Assembly (NCBI GenBank): GCA_045660325.1 | Contig: JAZRDO010000019.1 | Location: 62,001 to 126,000, forward strand | Length of the DNA stretch: 64,000 bases | Direction: 5' to 3' | Origin: SVTX01 sp045660325 | Lineage (GTDB): Bacteria; Bacillota; Clostridia; Oscillospirales; CAG-272 | Shown here: positions 25,405 to 34,596 of the stretch, piece after piece | How the letters are laid out: each line of letters starts with the position of its first letter | Numbering within the stretch: position 1 is the first letter of the stretch | Position numbers and translations under genes: made by a program | The notes under the pieces: model-generated | What the model was told of the DNA's origin: nothing | The model's input: only the letters and a program-made list of their open reading frames with translations | Database searches by the model: none

Positions 25405-27450
25405 ATGCATTGGTCAGAAGAAATTGCAGCCGAACTCATCAGAAGAAACCCTGACAAGGAAGAATACGTGTGCGCCGCGGGTGTTTCCCCCTCGGGCTCC
25501 GTTCACATTGGTAATTTCAGAGATATAGCTACACCCCTTTTCGTTGTTAAGGCACTCGAAAAGCGCGGCAAGAAGGCAAGACTTATAATTTCGTGGGACG
25601 AATACGACCGTTGCCGTAAGATTCCCGCAAACGTTCAGGCAGTAGTAGGCTCCGACTACGACAAGTATATCGGTTGCCCCTACGTTGATATCCCCGACCC
25701 GTTCGGATGCCACGAAAATTACGCAAAGCACTTTGAAGAAGAATTTTTAAAGGGAATCGAGCCCTTCGGCATCAAGCTCGATTGCCGTTATCAGGCGGAT
25801 ATGTACCGCACGGGTAAGTACACCGAGGACCTTATCCACGCGCTCCGCACAAGAGACGAGATCTTTGAGATCCTTGACTCCTTCAAGACAAAGGATATGA
25901 CAAAGAGCGAGGAGGAAAGACGCGAGCTCCACGATGCGGAGAAGGCGGCTTACTATCCTGTAAGCATCTTCTGCCCCGAGTGTAAGACGGACTTTACAAA
26001 GATCCTCTCCATCAATGAGGATTGCACGGAGGCTGAATTTGAATGTCGCTGTGGACATCGCGGCCACTTCAACTTTACGGAAAACTTTAACTGCAAGCTT
26101 GGTTGGAAGATCGACTGGGCTATGAGATGGAAGTACGAGCAGGTTGACTTTGAGCCCGGCGGAAAGGACCACAGCGCGCCCACAGGCTCCTACAACAACT
26201 CCAGAGTAATCGCAAAGAAAATATACAACCACGATGCTCCTCTCTATCAGGGCTACGAATTTATCGGTATCAAGGGTGTTGCAGGTAAGATGTCCAGCTC
26301 CTCGGGTCTCAATATGACTCCCGAGACTCTTCACAAGCTCTATCAGCCCGAGATTATTCTCTGGCACTACTCCAAGACAGAGCCCACAAAGGCGTTTGAC
26401 TTCTGCTTCGACGACGGTATTCTCCGTCAGTACTACGAGTTCGACAAGATGCTCACAGACGTTCGCGAGGGGAAGGCAAGCGAAGCTACAGAGGCTATTA
26501 TGTACAACTGTATGATCGAGGGACGCGAGATCACTACTGTTCCTATGGGCCTTCTCGTTCAGCTCGGCTCTATCGTTAACTTTAACGTGCCTATGCTTGA
26601 GACTGTATTTGAAAAGATCGGCATGAACTACAAGGCAGCTGACTTTGCCGACAGACTTGAGAGAGCAAAGTTCTGGCTTGAGCAGTGCGCTCCCGATCAG
26701 GTTAACAGACTCCGCAAGACAAGAAACTTCGAGGTTTATAACACGCTTTCCGACGAAGAGAAGAAGACTATCGAGCTTCTCTGCGCTTATATCAAAAAGG
26801 GTGGCTACACACTCGACGAGCTCAATGCAGAGCTTTACGCCATCCCCAAGACCGTTTACGGAACTGAAATGTCCGACAAGGAGCTCAAGGCTCTTCAGGG
26901 CAATTTCTTCAAGAACGTATACAAGCTTATCATAGACAAGGAAAAGGGTCCCAGACTCTACCTCTTCCTTTACGCGATCAACTCCGACGACTACGTAGGA
27001 CTCCTTGACTTCTCCTTTGATCAGACAGAAGAGGAAAAGGCAGCTGAGACAGCTTGCGTTGAATGTGCCGAGGAGGTAGTTGAAGAGGTTAACCTCGAGC
27101 CCGATCCCGTTGAGCCTGTAAAGGATCAGATCGAATACGACGCATTCTCCGCGCTCGATCTCAGAGTTTGCAAGATAATTAAGGCGGAGACCGTTCGTAA
27201 GTCTCACTCCTGCTTGAAGCTTACTCTCAATGACGGTCTCGGCGAGAGAACGATCATGTCCTCTATCAAGGAATACTACAAGCCCGAGGAGCTTGTTGGC
27301 AGAAAGATCATGGTGCTTGCTAACCTCAAGCCCTCAAGAATCTGTAACATCAATTCCCAGGGTATGCTGCTCGCGGCAACAAACAACGCTTGCGGCTGCA
27401 AGATCATCTTTGTTGACGATTCCGTTCCCGAGGGTACGGCGATTCACTAA
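25405..27450 (+). CDS. lysS: Class I lysyl-tRNA synthetase with C-terminal EMAP/Trbp111 tRNA-binding domain
   Basis: 681 residues. Class I signature HIGN (34-37, within SPSGSVHIGNFRD) and KMSSSSG mark it as LysRS-1, the archaeal-type enzyme, rather than the common class II LysS. A zinc-type CPEC ... CRCG insert follows. From about 574 to the end there is an added EMAP/Trbp111 fold (FSALDLRVCKIIKAE ... NLKPSRICNINSQGMLLA) of the kind seen at the C-terminus of many MetRS. It charges tRNA-Lys; the extra domain should increase tRNA affinity. The ATG at 25405 follows AAAGGA and starts the normal family N-terminus. Confidence 0.93.
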   Translation: MHWSEEIAAELIRRNPDKEEYVCAAGVSPSGSVHIGNFRDIATPLFVVKALEKRGKKARLIISWDEYDRCRKIPANVQAVVGSDYDKYIGCPYVDIPDPFGCHENYAKHFEEEFLKGIEPFGIKLDCRYQADMYRTGKYTEDLIHALRTRDEIFEILDSFKTKDMTKSEEERRELHDAEKAAYYPVSIFCPECKTDFTKILSINEDCTEAEFECRCGHRGHFNFTENFNCKLGWKIDWAMRWKYEQVDFEPGGKDHSAPTGSYNNSRVIAKKIYNHDAPLYQGYEFIGIKGVAGKMSSSSGLNMTPETLHKLYQPEIILWHYSKTEPTKAFDFCFDDGILRQYYEFDKMLTDVREGKASEATEAIMYNCMIEGREITTVPMGLLVQLGSIVNFNVPMLETVFEKIGMNYKAADFADRLERAKFWLEQCAPDQVNRLRKTRNFEVYNTLSDEEKKTIELLCAYIKKGGYTLDELNAELYAIPKTVYGTEMSDKELKALQGNFFKNVYKLIIDKEKGPRLYLFLYAINSDDYVGLLDFSFDQTEEEKAAETACVECAEEVVEEVNLEPDPVEPVKDQIEYDAFSALDLRVCKIIKAETVRKSHSCLKLTLNDGLGERTIMSSIKEYYKPEELVGRKIMVLANLKPSRICNINSQGMLLAATNNACGCKIIFVDDSVPEGTAIH

Positions 27451-27463
27451 TAAACAAATAAAA

Positions 27464-27491
27464 ACCTCCACTCAATGAGTGGAGGTTTTTT
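27464..27491 (+). terminator. Terminator of lysS
   Basis: ACCTCCACTC (27464-27473), loop aat, GAGTGGAGGT (27477-27486), followed by T residues. Confidence 0.9.
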
Positions 27492-27506
27492 GCACGAAGT
27501 CAACTA

Positions 27507-27535
27507 TTGACAACAATTATTTTCCGTGCTATAAT
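27507..27535 (+). promoter_or_regulatory. Promoter of the orphan lipoprotein gene
   Basis: Perfect TTGACA (27507-27512) and TATAAT (27530-27535) with a 17-bp spacer. Confidence 0.87.
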
Positions 27536-27579
27536 AAAAATAGGGAACAACCCAAATTAAATTAATCGGAGGTGCCAAC

Positions 27580-28545
27580 ATGAAAAGATTTTTACTTTGT
27601 TTGCTCGCTTGTGTTATGATAATTGGCTGCCTTGTGTCGTGCGACGATATTGTCCCGAACTCCGCATCCCCCTTAGCAGAAGAGCCTGACACCCCCTTGG
27701 AAAAAGAGCCTAACGCCCCCTTGACAGAAAAACCCGACAACCCACTTGATAACAAGCCCAACACAGGAAACAATGTAGTCGAGCCGTCCCGAGACGTGGA
27801 AGACCCGAAGCTCCTTTCAGGACTTATTGAATACCTTCATTTATTATTTGACTGTATCGAACCACTTGACGGCCGTGCCGAGGCCCGAATAGACCTTATG
27901 AGCAGATACAGAATATTGCACGTTGAAATCGATCCCGATAATTATTATTACGTATGCGGCTACTTTAACGACGCCGAAGTGCACGATAACGAGATTCAAG
28001 AAACACATCTCTACTGTTGCGCAGAATCCTACACTTGGATAAGAATCAATAACGAGGCTGATATTCCCGCCACATATGACGGAAAAAGACTCATTGCTGC
28101 CTTTCAGATAAACGGCACAAGCTTTGTTAAGGACGTTTTATCAAACGATACGCCCGCCCCAAGCTTTGAGCATTTCCTTGTATATACGCCAAAATTTGAA
28201 AACGGCATAAATGTCGCGGAGTCGCTGTACTGTAAGGAGTCTTACATTTATTCAACCGATCCCGAAAGCGAATACGTTCTTGACTCCGTTCAAAAGCGGT
28301 TCCACGAAACATACGCGTTTTACTGTATAGAGCTCAATGAAGAATACTATATCTACGAAAAGGCAAGGATTGATTATAAAAACAACGTCTCAACAAATAT
28401 CGATTTTGTAGTAGAGTTTGGTAAGTATTACGACCAGCTCACCGAAATAATGATAGAAGATCAATACACGGAAACTAAAAACGAAAACACTTATTACTAC
28501 ATACTTTTCAAAATTGACGAATTTGTCGATGCAGTATGGAAATAA
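27580..28545 (+). CDS. Hypothetical lipoprotein with proline/acid-rich stalk
   Basis: 321 residues with a lipoprotein signal (lipobox LVSC, near residue 22). After the lipid anchor comes a stalk of degenerate repeats (PLAEEPDTPLEKEPNAPL, then similar units to about residue 65), followed by a soluble domain of about 250 residues rich in Tyr and acidic residues, with no family I recognise. It has its own promoter and terminator and no functional link to its neighbours. Likely surface exposed. Confidence 0.75.
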   Translation: MKRFLLCLLACVMIIGCLVSCDDIVPNSASPLAEEPDTPLEKEPNAPLTEKPDNPLDNKPNTGNNVVEPSRDVEDPKLLSGLIEYLHLLFDCIEPLDGRAEARIDLMSRYRILHVEIDPDNYYYVCGYFNDAEVHDNEIQETHLYCCAESYTWIRINNEADIPATYDGKRLIAAFQINGTSFVKDVLSNDTPAPSFEHFLVYTPKFENGINVAESLYCKESYIYSTDPESEYVLDSVQKRFHETYAFYCIELNEEYYIYEKARIDYKNNVSTNIDFVVEFGKYYDQLTEIMIEDQYTETKNENTYYYILFKIDEFVDAVWK

Positions 28546-28550
28546 AAACA

Positions 28551-28590
28551 AAAACTCCACTCGCGATGCGAGTCCAGTTTTATTTTTATT
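28551..28590. terminator. Bidirectional terminator between the lipoprotein gene and ftsH
   Basis: AAAACTccACTCGC (28551-28564) pairs with GCGAGTccAGTTTT (28568-28581); A- and T-rich flanks on both sides suit both convergent genes. Confidence 0.75.
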
Positions 28591-30721
28591 CTTCCGTCTT
28601 ATCGTCGGATTTTGTTTCGTCAGTTTCAGACTCAGGTGTTTCCAAATCCTCGGTATTTTCCTCGGAAACAACCTCCTCAACACCGAAATTTTCACCCTCA
28701 AAGGATTCAACCTCTGCATCGGTATCAACTAACTGAACGCCCTCTTCGGCCTCCTTGCGAGCCTTTTCTGCCGCCTCACGAGCGAGTCTTTCCTCTTCCT
28801 CGCGTGCGCGCTTAGCGTTATCCGCGCGGCTCTGCGCCTTCTTGTCGGCAACGATCTGCTCGATCTCCTCAAGCGTTACGTTGTCGCGCTCCATAGTAGC
28901 GCGGAACTGATCCGCATCCATAACCTCGTTCTTAACAAGGAACTCTGCGATAAAGTGAAGCTTGTCGATATGCTCTATGAGAATGCTCTTTGCATTTTCG
29001 TAAGCCGTAGAGATAATTTCGTGGATCTCCGTATCGATCAATGCCGCAACCTCCTCGGAATAATCCTGAGAGGAGGAGAAATCACGGCCGAGGAACACCT
29101 CGGACTGATTTGTACCAAAGCAACGGGGACCGAGCTTTTCGGACATACCGAGGCGCGTTACCATCTGCTTTGCGGTAGCGGTAGCTCTCTCGATATCGTT
29201 GGATGCGCCGCCCGAAACGTCGCCGTTTATGATCTCTTCCGCAGCGCGGCCGCCGAGAAGCATAGAGATCTTCTTCTTCATTTCGCTCTTATATACGCTG
29301 TATTTGTCCTCTGCGGGAGGATTGAGAGTATAACCGAGCGCGCCGCCCGAGGGAATAATAGATATCTGCTGAACAGGATCGAGGTCGAGATAGTACGCGA
29401 GCATCGCGTGTCCTGCCTCGTGGTAAGCGGTATTTCTCTTTTCCTCTTCCTTCATTACACGGCTCTTCTTCTTAGGTCCTGCGATAACCTTAATGAATGC
29501 TTCCTCGATATCGTCGTTACCGATAAGAGACTTACCGCGTCTTGTTGCCCAGAGAGCCGCTTCGTTAAGAAGGTTTGCAAGGTCTGCACCTGTAAAGCCT
29601 ACCGTCATTCTTGCGATGTCCTTGAAGTCAACCGTGGACTCGAAGGGCTTATTCTTTGCGTGTACCTTCAAAATTTCAATTCTACCGTTAAGGTCGGGGC
29701 GGATTACCGTGGTCTGACGGTCAAATCTACCCGGACGGAGAAGTGCGGGGTCAAGAATATCGGGGCGGTTTGTAGCCGCGATTACTATAATGCCGTCGTG
29801 AGAGCCGAAGCCGTCCATTTCAACGAGAAGCTGGTTGAGTGTCTGCTCTCTCTCGTCGTGTCCGCCGCCGAGACCTGCGCCACGGTGTCTGCCGACTGCG
29901 TCAATTTCGTCAATAAAGATAATAGAAGCGGGAGTCTTTCTTGCGGTATCGAAGAGGTCGCGCACACGAGATGCGCCCACACCTACGTACATTTCAACGA
30001 AGTCAGAGCCCGAGATTGAGAAGAAGGGAACACCCGCCTCGCCTGCAACTGCCTTTGCGAGAAGTGTTTTACCCGTACCGGGAGGGCCCATCAGCAATAC
30101 GCCGTGGGGGATCTTCGCGCCGAGCTTTGTGAACTTTTCGGGAGCCTTGAGGTAATCAACGATCTCCTCGAGCTCTTCCTTTTCCTCGTCCGCGCCCGCT
30201 ACGTCCTTGAAGGTTACTTTGTTCTTGTCGTTTACTGCCGCCGCGGTCTTTGCCTTCGCCTTACCGAAGCCACCCATCTTACCGCCGCCCGCGCCACTCA
30301 TGGATCTTGCGGCTATGATGTACATAACCACCATAAGAACTACGAGGAGAATGATCGGCAAATAAGAAAGCCAAGCGCTTGTTTCCTTAACGGGAATGTA
30401 GTTATAGCCTACGCCGTTCGTCTTGATAGCCGCCTGAAGCTCGTCATCGTTTACAAAACGGTTAAGGCTGATGCTACCCATCTTATATACGACCTTTTCG
30501 CCTTCCTTTGTCGGATCTTCCTTATCTCTTAAAATGATGGTCATCTTGTCATCATTTTCGTTGATTTCAAATTTCAAAACCTCATTATTTTCAAAATGAG
30601 TTACAATATCCTTATACGTTACGTCCTTATTTGCCTTTGCGGGACTGAAGATGAGTGCCGCGATGACGATCACCCCTACCGCAAGAAGCAGGTAGAATAA
30701 GACGTGCTTAAATTTTTTCAT
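28586..30721 (-). CDS. ftsH: ATP-dependent zinc metalloprotease FtsH
   Basis: 711 residues. Two N-terminal membrane helices (about 6-26 and 112-135) flank a small external domain; then the AAA module with GPPGTGKT, IIFIDEIDAVG and ATNRPDILDPALLRPGR, and the protease module with HEAGHA. It degrades misfolded membrane proteins and regulators. The C-terminal tail of about 100 residues is a charged coiled coil turning strongly acidic, longer than in Bacillus FtsH. It follows tilS-hpt in the same order as in many Firmicutes and is probably the last gene of the operon. Confidence 0.97.
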   Translation of the reverse strand: MKKFKHVLFYLLLAVGVIVIAALIFSPAKANKDVTYKDIVTHFENNEVLKFEINENDDKMTIILRDKEDPTKEGEKVVYKMGSISLNRFVNDDELQAAIKTNGVGYNYIPVKETSAWLSYLPIILLVVLMVVMYIIAARSMSGAGGGKMGGFGKAKAKTAAAVNDKNKVTFKDVAGADEEKEELEEIVDYLKAPEKFTKLGAKIPHGVLLMGPPGTGKTLLAKAVAGEAGVPFFSISGSDFVEMYVGVGASRVRDLFDTARKTPASIIFIDEIDAVGRHRGAGLGGGHDEREQTLNQLLVEMDGFGSHDGIIVIAATNRPDILDPALLRPGRFDRQTTVIRPDLNGRIEILKVHAKNKPFESTVDFKDIARMTVGFTGADLANLLNEAALWATRRGKSLIGNDDIEEAFIKVIAGPKKKSRVMKEEEKRNTAYHEAGHAMLAYYLDLDPVQQISIIPSGGALGYTLNPPAEDKYSVYKSEMKKKISMLLGGRAAEEIINGDVSGGASNDIERATATAKQMVTRLGMSEKLGPRCFGTNQSEVFLGRDFSSSQDYSEEVAALIDTEIHEIISTAYENAKSILIEHIDKLHFIAEFLVKNEVMDADQFRATMERDNVTLEEIEQIVADKKAQSRADNAKRAREEEERLAREAAEKARKEAEEGVQLVDTDAEVESFEGENFGVEEVVSEENTEDLETPESETDETKSDDKTEE

Positions 30722-30795
30722 TTACACCTCCGAAAACTCAATATAACATATATACCAAGTTATTATACCAAGCAATTATTAAGTATATATTAAAA

Positions 30796-31341
30796 TCAGG
30801 AATAAACCTTAGGGTCAAGAATGCCCACGTAAGGAAGATTTCTGTATTTTTCATTAAAATCAAGGCCGTAGCCTACAACAAACTCGTCGGGAATAGTTTT
30901 TCCGATATAATCGGGAGCAAAGTCCACCTCTCTGCGAGAGGGCTTGTCAAGGAGCGTACAGGTCTTTACGCTATTCGCGTTTCTGTTGCGAAGAAGCTGC
31001 GCCAAGCGGGACAGAGTTCTTCCGCTGTCAATGATGTCCTCAACGATAAGAATATCGTAATTTTCAAGATTGTCGCGCATAAGGTCAAGATGTACCTTGA
31101 TTTCGCCCGACGTCTTTGTGCCTGCGCCGTACGAGGAGACCTTCATAAATTCAAGCTCCATAGGGAGATTAATATTTCTTATTACGTCCGCCGCGAAGAT
31201 AAGCGAGCCCTTGAGTATTACAACGACAATCAGGGGCTTGTCGGAATTCTTATAATCCTCCGTGATTCTTTTTCCAAGCTCGCGGTTGATCTCTACAAGC
31301 TCTTCCTCTTTAATAAGTATGCTCTTTACGTCCTTGTTCAT
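30796..31341 (-). CDS. hpt: Hypoxanthine phosphoribosyltransferase
   Basis: 181 residues, normal length. The PRPP-binding motif reads ILIVEDIIDSGRTL, with VVILKGSLIFAADVIR before it and FVVGYGLDFNEKYRNLPYVG near the end, all diagnostic. It makes IMP/GMP from hypoxanthine/guanine and PRPP. Between tilS and ftsH, the standard tilS-hpt-ftsH arrangement of Firmicutes. Confidence 0.96.
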   Translation of the reverse strand: MNKDVKSILIKEEELVEINRELGKRITEDYKNSDKPLIVVVILKGSLIFAADVIRNINLPMELEFMKVSSYGAGTKTSGEIKVHLDLMRDNLENYDILIVEDIIDSGRTLSRLAQLLRNRNANSVKTCTLLDKPSRREVDFAPDYIGKTIPDEFVVGYGLDFNEKYRNLPYVGILDPKVYS

Positions 31342-31365
31342 AATTGTTTTCCTTTTTTTGCGAGT

Positions 31366-32760
31366 TTATAATTTTTTATAAATGAAAATTTCTGTAATTG
31401 CTTCGCCGCCCATCTTGGCGCCGTCGCAAATCGCGCACATAGGCACGTAGATGATCTCTCCGTCAAGGCAGAGCAAGGGGAGTGCCGCTCTGTCATACGT
31501 AGGGATCTTTTTATCGCACATAAGCTTTTTTATTTTTTTGGTGTTACCGCCGTCGACTATTTTGTCGCCCTCGTGTCTGGAACGGAGGGATGCCTTACCC
31601 GATGCGATCGCCTCCGCGATATGATCGGAAGAAAGACGCGCTCTCGTATAAATGGCATAGCCGTCAATATCGGCAGGGGCTGTCGTAACTACATAATCTC
31701 CGATCTCGGCTCTGCTACCGTCAAAGACAAGCTCAAATGCCTCCTTCTTATGCGCGGTATCCGCACCGAGCAAAAATATAATTTCTCCGCTCTCAATTTT
31801 ACATACAAGAGAGTCGGGAAGATCAAGCATTGAGTGAGCTACTGCCTTTTCACAAAGCTCGATAACGCTTTGAATATGGATATATTCAAGGCTCACACCG
31901 AGGCTTCGGGCTACCTTCGATACGACTGCGCGACGCAATGCAATATGCTCTGAATTCAGACGGGCGCAGGGAAGAGAAACGCTGTTTTCATCTCTCTTTG
32001 CCACGCTCTCAATAAATTCCTTTGCAGTAACGTCCACAAAATCCGATATTTCGGTCGCAACTGTTGAAAATCTGCCTGCAGACCTCTGCGCCGCGGGGAA
32101 AATATCGCAAAGCGCGGGGACTACGGTGTTGCGGAGCTTATTTCTCGTCGCGTCGCACGAGGCATTCGTGCTATCCGTAACGAATGAAATGCCGTTATCC
32201 TTACAAAATTCAAGTATCTCGGGCTTGGTCGCCGAAAGAATGGGGCGCACCACGACTCTTTTGCCATCAAGCGGACGGATCACGGGAATTCCCGCAAGAC
32301 CCGAAAGTCCGCTTCCGCGACAGAGGTTGAACAGCTGTGTCTCGAAATTATCCGACGCGTTGTGCGCGGTAACGAGAATAGAAATATTCTCTCTTTCCAT
32401 AATTTCGGAGAAGAATGCATATCTTACCTCTCGTGCAACGCCTTCAAGGCTCTCGCCTCGCTCGCGCGCGAGCGCGGGAACATCGATGCTTGCGACAAAA
32501 AGCTTAACTCCGAGGCGGGAACAAAGCTCACGACAAAATTCCTCGTCGCGCTTGGCCTCGTTGTTATAGCTGTCGAGTCTTATATTGTGATTGACGTGAG
32601 CGGCGTAAACGGTAAAGCCGTTTTTTCTTCCGTCCTCTACAAGATTATAGAGCAGGGATGTTGAATCCGCTCCGCCCGAAAGTCCTAAAAGGATCGGCGC
32701 GTCAGCACTTGCCCCCGCGATCTTATGCGGAGATTTGTAATATGTTGGAATGTTTTTCAT
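31366..32760 (-). CDS. tilS: tRNA(Ile)-lysidine synthase
   Basis: 464 residues. The PP-loop SGGADSTSLL is near residue 30, VNHNIR follows as in the family, and the C-terminal TilS domain is recognisable (SLRSRHEGDKI, PTYDRAALPLL). It attaches lysine to C34 of the CAT-anticodon isoleucine tRNA so that AUA is read as Ile. Nine nt after dnaB, 24 nt before hpt. Confidence 0.95.
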   Translation of the reverse strand: MKNIPTYYKSPHKIAGASADAPILLGLSGGADSTSLLYNLVEDGRKNGFTVYAAHVNHNIRLDSYNNEAKRDEEFCRELCSRLGVKLFVASIDVPALARERGESLEGVAREVRYAFFSEIMERENISILVTAHNASDNFETQLFNLCRGSGLSGLAGIPVIRPLDGKRVVVRPILSATKPEILEFCKDNGISFVTDSTNASCDATRNKLRNTVVPALCDIFPAAQRSAGRFSTVATEISDFVDVTAKEFIESVAKRDENSVSLPCARLNSEHIALRRAVVSKVARSLGVSLEYIHIQSVIELCEKAVAHSMLDLPDSLVCKIESGEIIFLLGADTAHKKEAFELVFDGSRAEIGDYVVTTAPADIDGYAIYTRARLSSDHIAEAIASGKASLRSRHEGDKIVDGGNTKKIKKLMCDKKIPTYDRAALPLLCLDGEIIYVPMCAICDGAKMGGEAITEIFIYKKL

Positions 32761-32769
32761 TTTATTATT

Positions 32770-34128
32770 TTACGAGGGGAGATAATCCTCGTTAGCAAGC
32801 TCACGGAACTTCGTATATCTACCCGTCCAGCCGACCTTTACGGTCTCTGCCGAGCCGTGACGGTTCTTTGCGACGATAATTTCCGCAATATTTTGCTCAC
32901 TGTCGGAGGGAACGGAGCTTTCGCCCTCCTGATTCTTATAGTATTCATCTCTGTAAAGGAAGATTACTACGTCGGCATCCTGCTCGATCGCACCCGAATC
33001 GCGAAGCTCGGAAAGCATAGGCTTCTTTACCTGTCTTGACTCGGTAGCACGGGAAAGCTGCGCACAGCAAATAACGGGGACGTTCAATTCCTTCGCCATT
33101 ATCTTCATAGCGCGGGAAATTTCCGCAACCTCCTGAGCGCGGTTATCGGTTCTATGCTCGGACTGCATAAGCTGGAGATAGTCGATAACTACAAGGCCGA
33201 GATTGTCCACGCGGCGGAGCTTCGCCTTCATAGCCGTAACGGAAATGCCGGGAGTATCGTCAATAAGTATTTCTGTTCCTGCAAGTCGGGACGTCGCCTG
33301 AGCGATATGCTGCCACTGATCGGGGGAAAGCTCACCCGTTCTCAAATTATGGCTGTCAACAAGAGCCTCGGAGGAGATGATTCTGTTTACTAACTGCTCC
33401 GCGGACATTTCGAGAGAGAAGATACACACCTTCTTCTTTGTTTGAGCCGCAACGTTGGTCGCAACGTTAAGACAGAAGGACGTCTTACCCATACCGGGAC
33501 GCGCGCCGACAATAATAAGGTCGGACTTACCCATACCCGCAAGAACGTTGTCAAGAGACTTGAAGCCCGTGGGCGTACCCGCCGCAGACTCGGGATTGAC
33601 CGTAAGGTCCTTTAAATGAGCGTAAACGTCGGTAATAACCTCGCGGATGTGTCTGAAATTCTTGGTCTCCTTGCCCTGTGTGATCTCGTAAAGACGCTGC
33701 TGAGCGTGATCAAGCACGTGGGAAACCTCGTTTTGCTCGGAATACGCCGCGTCGGACACGTCGTTACACATATCGATAAGCTGACGGAGAACGCTCTTAT
33801 CCTTGACGATCTTTGCATAGTCACGGATATTGAGAGCGTTAGGAACGGTCTGCGCGATCACCTTGATATATTCCTCGCCGCCCGACTTGGAATAAATACC
33901 GTTCTTAACGAGCGTGTCGATAAGCGTTACGATATCGATCTGGTTGTTCGTAAGAAACAGCTCGTGCATAGCGAGATAGATCTGCTTGTGCTCCTCAAGA
34001 TAAAAATCGTCCGCGGAAATCATATCCGCTACGAAATTAAGCGAGGACGGGTCCGTTAAGACCGAGCCCAAAAGCGACTGCTCGGCAATCGCGGAGAAGG
34101 GCAATTTTCTGATAATATCGTCTGCCAT
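32770..34128 (-). CDS. dnaB: Replicative DNA helicase DnaB
   Basis: 452 residues. N-terminal domain with PFSAIAEQSLLGSVL, then the RecA-like core with Walker A GARPGMGKTS, VVIDYLQLMQ and LSRATESRQVKKPMLSELRDS. It unwinds DNA ahead of the replication fork. It lies 4 nt after rplI, the conserved Firmicute order (called dnaC in Bacillus). No intein is present. Confidence 0.97.
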   Translation of the reverse strand: MADDIIRKLPFSAIAEQSLLGSVLTDPSSLNFVADMISADDFYLEEHKQIYLAMHELFLTNNQIDIVTLIDTLVKNGIYSKSGGEEYIKVIAQTVPNALNIRDYAKIVKDKSVLRQLIDMCNDVSDAAYSEQNEVSHVLDHAQQRLYEITQGKETKNFRHIREVITDVYAHLKDLTVNPESAAGTPTGFKSLDNVLAGMGKSDLIIVGARPGMGKTSFCLNVATNVAAQTKKKVCIFSLEMSAEQLVNRIISSEALVDSHNLRTGELSPDQWQHIAQATSRLAGTEILIDDTPGISVTAMKAKLRRVDNLGLVVIDYLQLMQSEHRTDNRAQEVAEISRAMKIMAKELNVPVICCAQLSRATESRQVKKPMLSELRDSGAIEQDADVVIFLYRDEYYKNQEGESSVPSDSEQNIAEIIVAKNRHGSAETVKVGWTGRYTKFRELANEDYLPS

Positions 34129-34132
34129 ATTC

Positions 34133-34576
34133 TTACTCCTGAACAGTAACCTTAAGCTTTGCGGACACCTCGGGATAAACCTTTACGTCAACGTTATACG
34201 TGCCGTAGGACTTAATGGGCTCCTGCAAGCTGAATTTTCTCTTATCAATATCGATCTTGTGATCAGCCTTAAGCTTCTCGGCAATATCCTTTGTGGTAAC
34301 CGAGCCGTAGAGACGACCGTCCGCTCCTGCCTGTGTCTTGATCTTAAGAGTGATCTCATTGATCTTGGCAGCAAGCACCTCTGCCGCCGCCTTTTCTTCC
34401 TTGAGTCTGAACTGCTTTGAAGCCTCCTTGTTCTTGGCATCCGCGAGCGTTCCCGCGTCAGCCTCAACCGCGAGCTTCTTGGGGAAGAGGAAGTTTCTCG
34501 CGTATCCGTCGGATACGTTTATGATCTGATCTTTTTTACCCTGACCCTTAACGTCAGCTAAAAGTAATACCTTCAT
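34133..34576 (-). CDS. rplI: 50S ribosomal protein L9
   Basis: 147 residues, normal. Begins MKVLLLADVKGQGKKDQIIN and contains VSDGYARNFLFPKKLA, both diagnostic, then the long connecting helix and the C-terminal rRNA-binding domain. Twenty nt after gdpP in the usual gdpP-rplI-dnaB order. Confidence 0.97.
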   Translation of the reverse strand: MKVLLLADVKGQGKKDQIINVSDGYARNFLFPKKLAVEADAGTLADAKNKEASKQFRLKEEKAAAEVLAAKINEITLKIKTQAGADGRLYGSVTTKDIAEKLKADHKIDIDKRKFSLQEPIKSYGTYNVDVKVYPEVSAKLKVTVQE

Positions 34577-34596
34577 TTTTTATGCCTCGCTTTTCA

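Noticed and set aside
25747..27207. Minus-strand open frame opposite lysS
   Set aside because: The plus-strand synthetase has diagnostic motifs throughout; the reverse product has none.
28955..30019. Plus-strand open frame inside ftsH
   Set aside because: Overlaps the AAA and protease motifs of ftsH in the other direction; no independent support.
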